Assembly (NCBI GenBank): GCA_902464295.1
Contig: CABQIW010000003.1
Coordinates: forward strand, 1-64,000
Source: an uncultured Eggerthella sp.
Lineage (GTDB): Bacteria; Actinomycetota; Coriobacteriia; Coriobacteriales; Eggerthellaceae
DNA length: 64,000 nt
Reading direction: 5' to 3'
Shown: one piece after another, positions 47,596 to 57,332 of the stretch
Numbering within the stretch: position 1 is the stretch's first letter
How the letters are laid out: every line of letters begins with the position of its first letter
Position numbers and translations under genes: made by a program
Notes under the pieces: model-generated
What the model saw: the letters and a program-made list of their open reading frames with translations, nothing else
Told to the model about the DNA's origin: nothing
Database searches by the model: none

Positions 47596-49530
47596 ATGGC
47601 GAATGAGACGATGAATGATCCTACGCAGGATAACGAAGCCTGCACGAGCGAACACCCAATGCCGAGCGCTACCGATCACTCCGTAGCGCTCGCTACCTAT
47701 ATAGGTGCGTTTTTCGATGAGCTTATCCGTGGCGGCGTGAGTGCCGTGGTCGTAAGTCCTGGTTCGCGCTCGACTCCGCTTTCCATGATGGCTTACGCTT
47801 CCGATCTGGATGTGTACTTGGATGTGGATGAACGCGGTGCGGCCTTTTTTGCGCTAGGTTTGGCGAAGGCCACGGGGCAAGCGGTGGCGGTGATCTGCAC
47901 CTCGGGTACTGCGGGGGCCAACTATTACCCGGCAGTGCTCGAAGCAGAATCTTCGCGCGTGCCGCTGCTCGTTCTTTCAGGCGATCGCCCCGCGCGTTTG
48001 CAGCAGCTTGGCGCTCCCCAAACGTGCGATCAGCTCAAGATCTTCGGCAATCATGTGCGTCAGTTCTGGAACATGCCTGAGCCGACGGGGGCGATCGAGC
48101 AAGTGCGCTATGCACGACAAGTAGCGCGTGAAGCGTTGGTGGCGCTTGCTCCGCAAACGTTAGTGAGTGCGCCCGTGCATATCAACTTCCCGTTCGATGA
48201 GCCGCTCGTGCCTGCATACGATAAGGCAGGGGTGTTCGAAGTTGAGCGTGCTGCTTCGCATGAAGAGTTGCCGCTTTTGATCAAGCCTTCATGCGTGCTT
48301 ATGCCCGATCAAGTTGCGGAGCTTGAGCGCTTGCTCGAAGGAAAGCGGGCAATCGCGCTCTGTGGAGAAGGCACGCTCGGCGTGTTCGATGCGCGCGCCT
48401 CTGCAAGTTGGGATACGCGCGATGAATCTGCCCGTGCGCTTCTTTCGTGGGTGCATCGCTTCGACATTCCGCTGTTGGCTGATCCGCTTTCGCAACTGCG
48501 CAACTATGCCGATGCGGCGATCATCGACAATTACGACAACATCTTCGGGCGTGAGGTCTGCCCCGATTTCGATGTGGTCGTTCGGTTCGGTCGCTATCCC
48601 GTTTCGAAGCGCGTATTCAAGACACTCGAGACAAAGCCTCATATTCAGATCGTGGTCGATCCGCTCGAAACACGCGACTTCGATGCTGCTACCACCACGT
48701 TCGTGAAGTGCGATCCGCTTGCGTTCGTTACGAGCTTTGGCGGAGCAAGCGAAATGGGCGGAAAAGCCTCTACGCCCAACATCGATCGATGGGCCGAAGC
48801 GAATGAAGCCGAAGCCGCGCTTATTGCGAGTGTTGAAGATGCGAGTTTTGTCTATACCTGTACGCGCGAAGGATGCTTCAACCAGGAGATCGCTCTTGAG
48901 GGCGCGTATGTTCAAGCGCTCATCGAGCATGCTGCTCCTCGTTCGCTCATCTTTAGTGCCAACAGCATGGCCATTCGCGCGCTTGATACGTTTTACGTGA
49001 AACCTTCCCCTCCAGATGCGGGAGTTGTCGAATTGGGGGCACCGCGCGCCTGCCGCGCCTGCGATGTAACGCTGCTCGCAAATCGTGGGCTCAATGGGAT
49101 CGATGGCACGCTTTCCTCCGCACTCGGTGCAGCGCAAGCGTATGATCAGACCTATTTTCTTACCGGAGATCTTACGTTGCTCCACGATCTCAACGCGTTT
49201 GCGCTTCAGCACGAACTAGAATTGCGGGCAACATCTAGTAAACCGATGCCTTCGATCATCGTGATCCTTTTCAATAATGGCGGCGGCGGCATCTTCGATA
49301 TGCTTCCCCAAAAATCGGTCGATCCCTATTTCGAACGTTTGTTCTTAACTCCTCAGCGGGTCGATTTCGAAGCATGTGGAAAACTCTTCGGCGTGCTATA
49401 CAAAAACGTATCTGGCCTCGATGATTTTCGTGCCACGCTTGATAGCTGGAGTGGGACAGGTGGGATACACCTGCTTGAAGTTAATTTCTCGCTCGAGGGT
49501 CTTGCTGGTCGATACCGCCAGTTTCAGTAA
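47596..49530 (+). CDS. menD: SEPHCHC synthase MenD
   Basis: A thiamine-diphosphate enzyme that joins isochorismate and 2-oxoglutarate. The 644-residue protein has the N-terminal VVSPGSRSTPLSMMA, the ThDP Glu in YLDVDERGAAFFALG, and the C-terminal metal/ThDP site TGDLTLLHDLNAF...NNGGGGIFDMLP. It is longer than the roughly 560 residues of the E. coli enzyme, with extra sequence in the middle domain. ATG 47596 follows AAGGGGA. Confidence 0.95.
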   Translation: MANETMNDPTQDNEACTSEHPMPSATDHSVALATYIGAFFDELIRGGVSAVVVSPGSRSTPLSMMAYASDLDVYLDVDERGAAFFALGLAKATGQAVAVICTSGTAGANYYPAVLEAESSRVPLLVLSGDRPARLQQLGAPQTCDQLKIFGNHVRQFWNMPEPTGAIEQVRYARQVAREALVALAPQTLVSAPVHINFPFDEPLVPAYDKAGVFEVERAASHEELPLLIKPSCVLMPDQVAELERLLEGKRAIALCGEGTLGVFDARASASWDTRDESARALLSWVHRFDIPLLADPLSQLRNYADAAIIDNYDNIFGREVCPDFDVVVRFGRYPVSKRVFKTLETKPHIQIVVDPLETRDFDAATTTFVKCDPLAFVTSFGGASEMGGKASTPNIDRWAEANEAEAALIASVEDASFVYTCTREGCFNQEIALEGAYVQALIEHAAPRSLIFSANSMAIRALDTFYVKPSPPDAGVVELGAPRACRACDVTLLANRGLNGIDGTLSSALGAAQAYDQTYFLTGDLTLLHDLNAFALQHELELRATSSKPMPSIIVILFNNGGGGIFDMLPQKSVDPYFERLFLTPQRVDFEACGKLFGVLYKNVSGLDDFRATLDSWSGTGGIHLLEVNFSLEGLAGRYRQFQ

Positions 49531-49617
49531 TTGTGGCACAAATTTGGCTTTGACCAGGTATTTTGCTAGCAGCAGTTTTCCACTGAACACAGGATGAGAA
49601 AGCAAAGAAGAGCGAAC

Positions 49618-50529
49618 ATGATACATGATATTGTTGAAAACCGTACGTTTGATATCAATGGGGTCGGGCAGGTCCATGCGTGTGGAAAACCAGGAAATCC
49701 GCTGGTCATCTGTTTGCATGGCTTCATGCAAACAGGTGCTTCTTGGGCACAGATCGCGCAGCTATTGGAAGGTTATCATGTCCTAGCGCCTGATCTCTTA
49801 GGGCATGGAAAAACCCCGTTTTCACGTGAGGATGAGCTATCGCTCGAGGCGTATGTCGAACAGGTGAATACGCTTGTTGCTTGGGCAAGAAAGAACGATC
49901 CAACAGGGAGAACACAGTCTGTTTCGCTCGTGGGCTATTCCTTAGGTGGCCGCATCGCGGCACTCTATGCCTCTCGCTATCCTGAGAATGTCTCTGCGCT
50001 CATATTGGAGTCGGCCGGATTGGGGCCCAAAAACGATGATGCGCGCATGGTGCGTGCAGAAAAAACGGCGCGCATGATCGCTGAACTTGATCGCTCGATT
50101 GCGCTCGACCCAACACATCCGTTGGCTGCTTTTCTCGATTATTGGGAAGCACTACCCCTCTTTGCCACGCAAGCTGAGCTTCCAGAGGCAACGCGTTCGC
50201 GCGTTCGTGAAGAGCGCGCGGCGAATGACCCGCTGGCCTTGCGTGCGAATTTGAGCGATGCGGGCCAGCACAAGATGGATGATCTCCGTCCCGCGTTGGC
50301 GCACCTCAATAAGCCCTTACTTTATATAGTGGGTGAGCGTGATGTGGCTTATACTGAGATTGCACGAGATTTGATGCGTACCTGGGCGGACGAACACAAG
50401 GATTCTCTGCTTTGCGGTACGGGATTTCTGCAAATAGAGGTGATGCGTGACGTAGGTCACAACACTCATCTCGAAGCACCCGATCAATTTGCACGAATCG
50501 TACGTGCGTTTTTGATGCGTACGGCATAG
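49618..50529 (+). CDS. menH: SHCHC synthase MenH (alpha/beta hydrolase)
   Basis: Eliminates pyruvate from SEPHCHC. The 303-residue alpha/beta-hydrolase has the oxyanion segment [11 protein letters not shown], nucleophile elbow GYSLGGRIA with Ser, an Asp (GERDVAY), and the catalytic His in [17 protein letters not shown] 49618 has AAGAAGAG upstream; ATG 49594 has none at a good distance. Placement between menD and menB supports the assignment. Confidence 0.87.
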   Translation: MIHDIVENRTFDINGVGQVHACGKPGNPLVICLHGFMQTGASWAQIAQLLEGYHVLAPDLLGHGKTPFSREDELSLEAYVEQVNTLVAWARKNDPTGRTQSVSLVGYSLGGRIAALYASRYPENVSALILESAGLGPKNDDARMVRAEKTARMIAELDRSIALDPTHPLAAFLDYWEALPLFATQAELPEATRSRVREERAANDPLALRANLSDAGQHKMDDLRPALAHLNKPLLYIVGERDVAYTEIARDLMRTWADEHKDSLLCGTGFLQIEVMRDVGHNTHLEAPDQFARIVRAFLMRTA

Positions 50530-50641
50530 AGCGGAGCGTTCTCTGCTGTGCAATGGATGGGCTTGCTGCAAGGCGCACGTACGCAACAAAACGAGCAACG
50601 CTGATACAGCGAAGAAGCGCGAAAGAAAAGGAGAAGCGTCC

Positions 50642-51481
50642 ATGAGCGAATTTGCCTGGCAACGTGGCAAAGAATACAAAGAGATCATCTACGAAACGCT
50701 TGACGGCATCGCGAAGATCACGATCAACCGTCCCGAGCGTCGCAATGCGTTCACGCCACTGACTGCCGTTGAACTCTACGATGCTTTCACCGAAGCGCGC
50801 GACGACGCTGCGATCGGTGTTGTGTTGCTCACGGGTGCGAACCATGGTGGGCGCCACGAAGATGAAGCGTTCTGCTCGGGCGGCGATCAAAAGAAGCGCG
50901 GCACCGGCGGATACGTGGGCGAAGACAACATTCCGCGCTTGAACATCTTGGACGTTCAGCGTCTCATTCGTGTGATCCCGAAGCCGGTCATCGCGATGGT
51001 GAATGGTTACTCCATCGGTGGCGGCAACGTGCTCAACATGCTCTGCGACCTAACGATCGCGGCTGATACTGCGAAGTTTGGCCAGACCGGTCCACGCGTA
51101 GGCAGTTTCGATGCGGGATATGGTGCAGGTTATCTGGCTGCCATCGTCGGGCAGAAGAAAGCGCGCGAGATCTGGTATCTCTGTCGCCAATACACCGCGC
51201 AAGAAGCGCTCGACATGGGACTTGTGAACAAGGTCGTGCCTTTCGACGAGCTTGAAGCCGAATGTGTTTCTTGGGCGCGCGAGATCTTGAAGCATTCGCC
51301 CACGGCATTGCGCTTCATGAAAGCGTCTTTCAATGCAGCAACAGATGGGCTTGCGGGCATTCAGCAGCTTGGCGGTGATGCTACGCTTCTGTATTACACC
51401 ACCGAAGAAGCGATGGAAGGTCGTGATGCGTTCAAGGAGCATCGTGATCCCGATTTCGGACAATTCCCGAAATTCCCGTGA
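50642..51481 (+). CDS. menB: 1,4-dihydroxy-2-naphthoyl-CoA synthase
   Basis: Closes the second ring of the naphthoquinone from o-succinylbenzoyl-CoA. The 279-residue crotonase-fold enzyme has the MenB blocks [32 protein letters not shown] and [20 protein letters not shown], and ends [15 protein letters not shown] 50642 follows AAGGAGAAG. Confidence 0.96.
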   Translation: MSEFAWQRGKEYKEIIYETLDGIAKITINRPERRNAFTPLTAVELYDAFTEARDDAAIGVVLLTGANHGGRHEDEAFCSGGDQKKRGTGGYVGEDNIPRLNILDVQRLIRVIPKPVIAMVNGYSIGGGNVLNMLCDLTIAADTAKFGQTGPRVGSFDAGYGAGYLAAIVGQKKAREIWYLCRQYTAQEALDMGLVNKVVPFDELEAECVSWAREILKHSPTALRFMKASFNAATDGLAGIQQLGGDATLLYYTTEEAMEGRDAFKEHRDPDFGQFPKFP

Positions 51482-51623
51482 TGCTCGGTAAAAGCGTTTG
51501 GTGTTGTTGCCAGTAGTTCAAGCAGTTCGTTAGCGGGCTTGCAAATGGATTCTGTGCTTACCGCCGCGTTCGCCACCTTGAAGATAAACAAAAGAGACTT
51601 CACGATCGATAAAGGATAGAGCC

Positions 51624-54341
51624 ATGATCATTAAGCTCGCACAACTTGCCCGAGAAAAAGGTTCGAAGGCGTTCTTCTACACGCAACTTGAATCGGGATC
51701 GGAAGTCTTTTCATATCGTCAAACTCATCTTGCCGCTGCGGCGCTCGCGCAGGAGCTCGAGAAAAAAGGTCTCGGCAAGGACACCCGCTACATTGCGTGC
51801 AACCTGTTCAACGGACCCGAATTCGTGTTCCTCTCCTTTGCTGTCGCCTATCTGGGGGCAACCCTTGCCGTGCTGAATCCGCGCTTATCTGATGAAGAGC
51901 GTTTGTTGCGCAAGGTCGAGCTCGAAAACGCTTCGAACCAGAACAACGTGGAGATCCTTACTGAAGAGCATATTCAGCGCATGATCATCGATTCGCTCGG
52001 CATCGGTATCATGGAGCTTGCACATGAGCCCAACGGCCAGATTCCGGTGAATCCGCGCACGATGGAGATCCTTTCCTATGCGGAGAGGAAAGAGCGCGAA
52101 TTCGATCCTGACCATATCGGGCTCATCATGTTCACCTCGGGCTCTTCTGGCACCCCGAAGGCAACGCAGCTTTCCTGGCGTTCGCTCCACGGTGCAGCGG
52201 TGGCGGCGACCAAGGCGCTCTGCAAACCAGGCAAAGGTATATGGCAGCTCGTTTTACCCATGTGTCATATCGGTGGGTTCGAAGTTATGGTGCGTTCGCT
52301 CGTAAACGAAAGCCCGTTCTTGCTCTACCTTCGTTACCAGCCATCGCGCCTGCTCAACGATGCCTTAAGTTTCAAGGTTACGCACATCTCCGTGGTCGAC
52401 AAGATCTTGCAGGACCTGCTCGCCTACGACAACGACCGTATCATCGCGCAGTATAAATGCATCCTGCTGGGTGGCGCTGCGCTCAATAAGAAGACCATCA
52501 AGCAGGCGCTTCGCGCTCGGGCGAGCGTTTTCGCGAGCTACGGCATGACCGAGACGTCCTCCATGATCGCTTGCGCGCCCATCACGCGCGGGTTCGATGG
52601 GGGCTTGCGCATGCTGCCGGGCTATCTCGTTCACATCGTTCAGCCCGACAAGCAGGGGGTCGGCCAACTTCAGGTAAAAGGCCCTGGGGTGTTCTCGGGT
52701 TATCTGAACGCACGTGCTGCAATGAGCATGGATGGCTACTTCGTGACGGGCGATCGCGCTCGCATGGGGCGCGATGGCAAGCTCTATGTGTATGAGCGCG
52801 TGGAAGATCTCATCATTTCCGGTGGTGAGAACATCTATCCTGAAGAGATCCGCGAGGTGCTCTTGCGCATTCCCGGTGTGAAGGATGCCTATGTGTTCGG
52901 CACCGCAGATGAGCTGTGGGGCTATAGGCCGGTGGCGTTCATCGAGGCCGATTATTCACCTGAGGCTATTGCGAAAGACTACAAGGAGCAGGGCCTCGAT
53001 CCCGAAGAGACGGGTGTTCGGCCTGCTTCTTGTCCGCAGGAGTTCGCGCGCAATATTCATGAATATCTCGAGCCACACATGTCGCATCTGCATCACCCGA
53101 AGCATATTCTCGTGCTCGAGCAGTTCCCGCAGACATCTGTGGGCAAGGTCGATCGCATCGCGCTCAAGCGTCTCTACGACAGGCGTATCGATATCAAATC
53201 GGTCACGCTCTATCGCACGCGTCAGCCCTACAACACGCCCATCAAAACACCGAAGCGCGAGATCGATACTCGCGAGTCGTTCTTCGTCGAGCTTGAAGAC
53301 TGGGCAGGCCGCACTGGTATCGGCGAGTGCGTTTCGTTCACGACGAACTGGTATCTCCCCGAAACGCTCGGCGACGATTACGCGATCACCAAGGATGTTA
53401 TCTCGAGCATCGTGATGAACGAACGCTATCTTCATCCGAGCGAAGTGAGCCGTTCATTCGCCACCTTCCCAGCGCTTGCGAACTATCCGATGGCGAAGGC
53501 TGCGGTCGAATCGGCCGTGTGGGATCTGTACGGCAAAGTGGTCGGCGCGCCTTTGTGGGAGCTCATCGGTGGCGTGCGTGGCAAGCAGGTTCGTGGTGGA
53601 ACCGTGATAGGCATCATGAGCACCGAAGACACGCTTGCTGAAGTCGATCGCGCGGTTGCCGCTGGATATGATCGCGTGAAGATCAAGATCACGCCGGATT
53701 CCTGTCTTGAGAAAGTGCGTGCGGTGCGCGAAAATCATCCCGACCTCATGATCTTCCTCGATGCGAATCAGTCGTTCACGGAAGAGACCATGGATATCCT
53801 CTACAAGCTCGATGCGCTCAACATCACCTGTCTTGAAGAGCCGCTCGATCCGAACTATACGCCCACTTCTGGTTCAAAAGACCTGCTTGAGCGACTTTCG
53901 CTGCTGCAAGATTCGATCAAGACCCCCATCTGTTTAGATGAATCGGTCGTTTCTGCGCGTGATATGCATCATGCGATGGAGATCGACAACTTGAGCGTGT
54001 ATGCTATCAAGATCGCTAAATTCGGTGGTATTCAGCCTGCGCTCGATTTCTGTAATTGGGCGGCTGAACATGGCAAGCAGATCTGGATGGCGGGAATGTT
54101 CGATACGGGTGTCTCAAAGCGTACCTATGCTGCGTTCGAGACATTGCCCTACGTGAATTTGCCGGGCGATATCTCAGATGCGGGGCACTATTTCAAAGAG
54201 GATGTTGCGCTGCCGCCAGTTGCGCTCAAGAACGGAGTACTTACGCTTAACGCACCGGGTCATGATGCGGGTATCGGTTGCGTGCTCGACAAGGAATATT
54301 TGAAGAAGATCACGATTGAAGAGATTCGTATTACTAAGTAA
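51624..54341 (+). CDS. Fused o-succinylbenzoate-CoA ligase and o-succinylbenzoate synthase (MenE-MenC)
   Basis: A 905-residue protein of two enzymes that act in consecutive steps. Residues 1 to about 520 are an adenylate-forming ligase (MenE) with TSGSSGTPK (171-179), YGMTETSS (306-313), the hinge region VEDLIISGGENIYPEEI and the catalytic Lys in SVGKVDR (Lys508). Residues about 535-905 are an enolase-superfamily domain (MenC) with KIK (686-688), DAN (Asp713), EEP (Glu738/739), LDES (Asp772) and KIAK (Lys796), all the expected acid-base and metal residues. Separate genes are the common form. Channelling of o-succinylbenzoate is possible but not shown. Confidence 0.92.
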   Translation: MIIKLAQLAREKGSKAFFYTQLESGSEVFSYRQTHLAAAALAQELEKKGLGKDTRYIACNLFNGPEFVFLSFAVAYLGATLAVLNPRLSDEERLLRKVELENASNQNNVEILTEEHIQRMIIDSLGIGIMELAHEPNGQIPVNPRTMEILSYAERKEREFDPDHIGLIMFTSGSSGTPKATQLSWRSLHGAAVAATKALCKPGKGIWQLVLPMCHIGGFEVMVRSLVNESPFLLYLRYQPSRLLNDALSFKVTHISVVDKILQDLLAYDNDRIIAQYKCILLGGAALNKKTIKQALRARASVFASYGMTETSSMIACAPITRGFDGGLRMLPGYLVHIVQPDKQGVGQLQVKGPGVFSGYLNARAAMSMDGYFVTGDRARMGRDGKLYVYERVEDLIISGGENIYPEEIREVLLRIPGVKDAYVFGTADELWGYRPVAFIEADYSPEAIAKDYKEQGLDPEETGVRPASCPQEFARNIHEYLEPHMSHLHHPKHILVLEQFPQTSVGKVDRIALKRLYDRRIDIKSVTLYRTRQPYNTPIKTPKREIDTRESFFVELEDWAGRTGIGECVSFTTNWYLPETLGDDYAITKDVISSIVMNERYLHPSEVSRSFATFPALANYPMAKAAVESAVWDLYGKVVGAPLWELIGGVRGKQVRGGTVIGIMSTEDTLAEVDRAVAAGYDRVKIKITPDSCLEKVRAVRENHPDLMIFLDANQSFTEETMDILYKLDALNITCLEEPLDPNYTPTSGSKDLLERLSLLQDSIKTPICLDESVVSARDMHHAMEIDNLSVYAIKIAKFGGIQPALDFCNWAAEHGKQIWMAGMFDTGVSKRTYAAFETLPYVNLPGDISDAGHYFKEDVALPPVALKNGVLTLNAPGHDAGIGCVLDKEYLKKITIEEIRITK

Positions 54342-54441
54342 GTATTACCAAGTAGGTTTTTCGCGGGAACTCCGCTGAAGGGAACGTGAACCGGTCAGAT
54401 AGATCGCAACGTGTCTGGCTTGCACGATGAAGGAGAAACTC

Positions 54442-55851
54442 ATGAGAAAGAAAATCGCAGCGCTTCTTGCAACCTTTGCGCTCGCTTTCTGTTTGCCGGT
54501 CTGCACGCCAGCAGCATTCGCGGCAAGCGCATTCGATCAAGGAGGATCGACTATGGCTGCTGCTGGGGTCGAATCCGATATCACTTACAACGCGGGCAAT
54601 CTGTTCGCCGTTATGCATCCTGTTTCGAATACCGATATCGAGAGCGATCTGTATTGGGTAGGCCAAACCCTTGATGCAAGCAAGGTCAATGTAGGCACTT
54701 CGGGCCATGGCAGCATTCTTGCTGCTGGTCAGAGCATTACGCTGAAGAACGTGAAGGTAGCCGACAGCGTGCGCGCTGCCGCTCAGGATATCATGATCGA
54801 TCATGCACAGATTTCGAACAATATCACGGTTGCTGCGCAGAACATTTCACTTGGTAATGACGTGAATGCAAATGGCGTCTATGCATCTGCGCGAACCTTG
54901 TCTATTTCTGGTTCTTACCAGGGCGGATTGCTCGCAGGTGAGACGGTGAGCTTCGACGGTGCGGTTGAAGGGGATTTGAACATCCAGGCGCAACAGATCA
55001 ACATCGGAAAGAATGCGCAGGTAAAGGGGCAGCTCATTCTTCCTGAAGGCGTAACGGTCAACATCGCAGATGGTGCGCAAGTTCCGAACGTCACCTATAG
55101 CGCTCCGATCGAGACCAGCCAGCCAACTTTCTTTGATAACGCGCTCTCGATCCTCTATGCCTGCATGGCTCATGTTGTGCTCGTGGGATTGTTCTTCGTT
55201 ATCATTCGCAAGCAGCTCGTGGGCGCTTCGATCATGGCGCGCAAGCGTCTTGGCATGATGCTTTTGGCTGGTCTTGTGGTGTTCTTGGTGGCGCCGATCG
55301 CATGCTTGCTGCTCATCTTCCCGCTCATTACCATTCCTGTGGTGGTGCTCATGGTGCTCGTGATGCTGATCATTGCGCTGTTCTCGATTCCTTTCGCAGG
55401 TTCGGCGCTTGGCATGATGCTGTTCAAGGACCGCATGAATCCGGTGCTTGCAGCCGTTATCGGTACGCTTATCTTGACGATCTGCGCGTATCTGCCGATC
55501 CTGTCCATCCTTACCATAATCTTCTGCATCGTATTCACTGCGGGCTATCTTTGGATGAGCTATTGGGATATTCATAAGACGCGCAGGCAGGAGAGGATCG
55601 CAGCACAGCAGGCCGCGATGGCGGGTGCGGTCCCACCGCCGCCTTTCGGGAATGCATCATCAGCGACTCCCGTTGATGTTCCTCCTGCGCCAACTGGCAA
55701 TCCTGTTTCGAATGTTCCGCCCGAGTCGTACGTTAATCCTCCTGCTCCAGGCACCCCTGAAGGACCAGGGCCTAGCGATCCTGTTCCGCAACAACCAGCA
55801 AATGGTGATCAAGCGGCTGGCCCAGGTGACTCGCAAGACACCACGAAATAA
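54442..55851 (+). CDS. Exported bactofilin-like domain protein with membrane region
   Basis: A 469-residue protein. A signal peptide (1-28, cut near AAFAASA) is followed by a repetitive beta-rich domain (about 50-220; short strands with Val, Ile, Gly and Asn such as GSILAAGQSITLKNV, DLNIQAQQINIGKNAQVKG) that looks like a bactofilin right-handed beta-helix but placed outside the membrane. Four to five membrane helices follow (about 230-385), then a cytoplasmic Pro-rich tail of about 80 residues (PPPPFGN, PPAPTG, PAPGTPEGPG). ATG 54442 is six bases after AAGGAG. Function unknown; envelope scaffolding is a guess. Confidence 0.75.
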   Translation: MRKKIAALLATFALAFCLPVCTPAAFAASAFDQGGSTMAAAGVESDITYNAGNLFAVMHPVSNTDIESDLYWVGQTLDASKVNVGTSGHGSILAAGQSITLKNVKVADSVRAAAQDIMIDHAQISNNITVAAQNISLGNDVNANGVYASARTLSISGSYQGGLLAGETVSFDGAVEGDLNIQAQQINIGKNAQVKGQLILPEGVTVNIADGAQVPNVTYSAPIETSQPTFFDNALSILYACMAHVVLVGLFFVIIRKQLVGASIMARKRLGMMLLAGLVVFLVAPIACLLLIFPLITIPVVVLMVLVMLIIALFSIPFAGSALGMMLFKDRMNPVLAAVIGTLILTICAYLPILSILTIIFCIVFTAGYLWMSYWDIHKTRRQERIAAQQAAMAGAVPPPPFGNASSATPVDVPPAPTGNPVSNVPPESYVNPPAPGTPEGPGPSDPVPQQPANGDQAAGPGDSQDTTK

Positions 55852-55888
55852 AAGGTGACACAACTACTCGGTAATTTGTCGTCTAACT

Positions 55889-55918
55889 AAAAACGCCATC
55901 TAATTGATGGCGTTTTTT
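55889..55918 (+). terminator. Intrinsic terminator after the bactofilin-like gene
   Basis: AAAAACGCCATC (55889-55900) pairs with GATGGCGTTTTT (55906-55917) over a 5-base loop, followed by T. Very clear. Confidence 0.95.
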
Positions 55919-56058
55919 GCACATGCGTGCCGCATGAACAACAGACGTTCAACAGTTCGCTCATACAAAAGAGAAGCGTTTGACCCGCCCCTATAATGAC
56001 AGGAACAAGCGGGGAGTTTGATTCCTGCGCCTAACGCCGATGGTACAGGGGGTTCATC

Positions 56059-57006
56059 ATGTGCACAGGGATTCGTTTTACTGATAATGAAGGCAATATG
56101 TATGCAGGACGCAATCTCGATTGGGAATGCGGTTATGGCGAAAAAGTAACCGTCACACCGCGCGAGTACGTGCGCCCGTATGCATTCGAGCAGCATGCAG
56201 CGGGGTTCGCGACCATTGGCACCTGTATCGTTGTTGAGAACATGCCGCTCTATTTCGATTGCGGCAATGAAAAAGGACTCTATGTCGCTGGCCTGAATTT
56301 CCCTGGTTATGCTCAGTATGAGGCGAGTGCTATTGAGGGTAAGACGAATGTTGCTGCCTATGAGTTCCCTCTCTGGATCGTGAGCAACTTCACTTCCGTT
56401 GATGAGGTTGAGGCGGCGTTGGAGAACGTTGCTATCGTGGCTAAGCAGGTGAACGAGCAATATCCTGTGGCGCTGCTTCACTATATAATCTGCGATGCAA
56501 AGCGTTCGATCGTAGTCGAATATATGGCTGACGGCATGCATGTTCACCATAACGATGTTGATGTGCTCGCGAATCAGCCCACCTACGATTGGCATCATGA
56601 ACACCTGCGCAGCTACTTGAACCTGAGTTCAGAATTCAAGCCTCAGGTGAAGTGGGGGGATGTGGAGTTCGCTCCTTATGGGAGTGGCGAGAATCTGGTC
56701 GGCATGCCTGGGTCGAACTATTCGCCTGATCGCTTCGTGCGTGCTGCCTACTACAACACGCATTATCCAGCTCAGCAGGGTGAATCGGCCAACGTGACGC
56801 GCTTGTTCCGCACGCTCGGTTCGGTCGAGCAATTCCTTGGTGGAGGGCTGATGGAAGACGGGAAGTACGAGTACACCATCTACACGGGCGGCTTCTCTTC
56901 TGCGACCAACACCTATTACCTGTCGCTTTACGAAGACCCTGCCATCAAGCCTTATCCCATGAGTGCTGTTGATCTTGGCGGTTCCGCTCTTCATACGTTC
57001 GACTGA
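56059..57006 (+). CDS. Choloylglycine hydrolase (bile salt hydrolase/penicillin acylase family)
   Basis: A 315-residue Ntn-hydrolase that cleaves amides such as conjugated bile salts or penicillin V. All six expected active-site residues are in place: Cys2 (exposed after Met removal), Arg18 and Asp21 in GRNLDWE, Asn80 in GLNFPGY, Asn172 in LANQPTYDW and Arg228 in SPDRFVRAA. ATG 56059 follows AGGGGG. No signal peptide, so it is cytoplasmic. Sequence style (NLDWECGYGEKVTVTPREY) fits bile salt hydrolases better than penicillin acylases, though substrate needs testing. A TATAAT lies at 55992-55997. Confidence 0.9.
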   Translation: MCTGIRFTDNEGNMYAGRNLDWECGYGEKVTVTPREYVRPYAFEQHAAGFATIGTCIVVENMPLYFDCGNEKGLYVAGLNFPGYAQYEASAIEGKTNVAAYEFPLWIVSNFTSVDEVEAALENVAIVAKQVNEQYPVALLHYIICDAKRSIVVEYMADGMHVHHNDVDVLANQPTYDWHHEHLRSYLNLSSEFKPQVKWGDVEFAPYGSGENLVGMPGSNYSPDRFVRAAYYNTHYPAQQGESANVTRLFRTLGSVEQFLGGGLMEDGKYEYTIYTGGFSSATNTYYLSLYEDPAIKPYPMSAVDLGGSALHTFD

Positions 57007-57332
57007 TTGCGAAAACTGCCGCGCTCACGCAGCATGACTAAGGGGTGCCAAAGTTACTTGTCTATCTGCACCTGTGGAACCTCGTGTCTCGCCCTCTCCA
57101 CTGATCGAGCCAGGTATTCCTGGTCAAGCAAGCAGCTGAGCCCATGGGGTACTTGAATTACTCTGAGTCCGCTAACTTCAATATAAATAGGTTGTCCGAA
57201 GGAGCGAAGCGCATGAGCTTGCCTGAATAGGCAAGCGAACAGCGAAAGCGGGTAATTACAAGTGCTCCATAGGCGTGCTGCTTGCGTGAGATAGATGGGA
57301 AAGATGACGAACGACCGGATAGTTTGTCACCT
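57007..57332. other. Gene-free gap with a small hairpin
   Basis: GCTTGCC-TGAATA-GGCAAGC (57217-57236) is a 7-bp hairpin without a T-run. No gene, RNA or terminator is otherwise visible between the two convergent genes. Confidence 0.5.
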
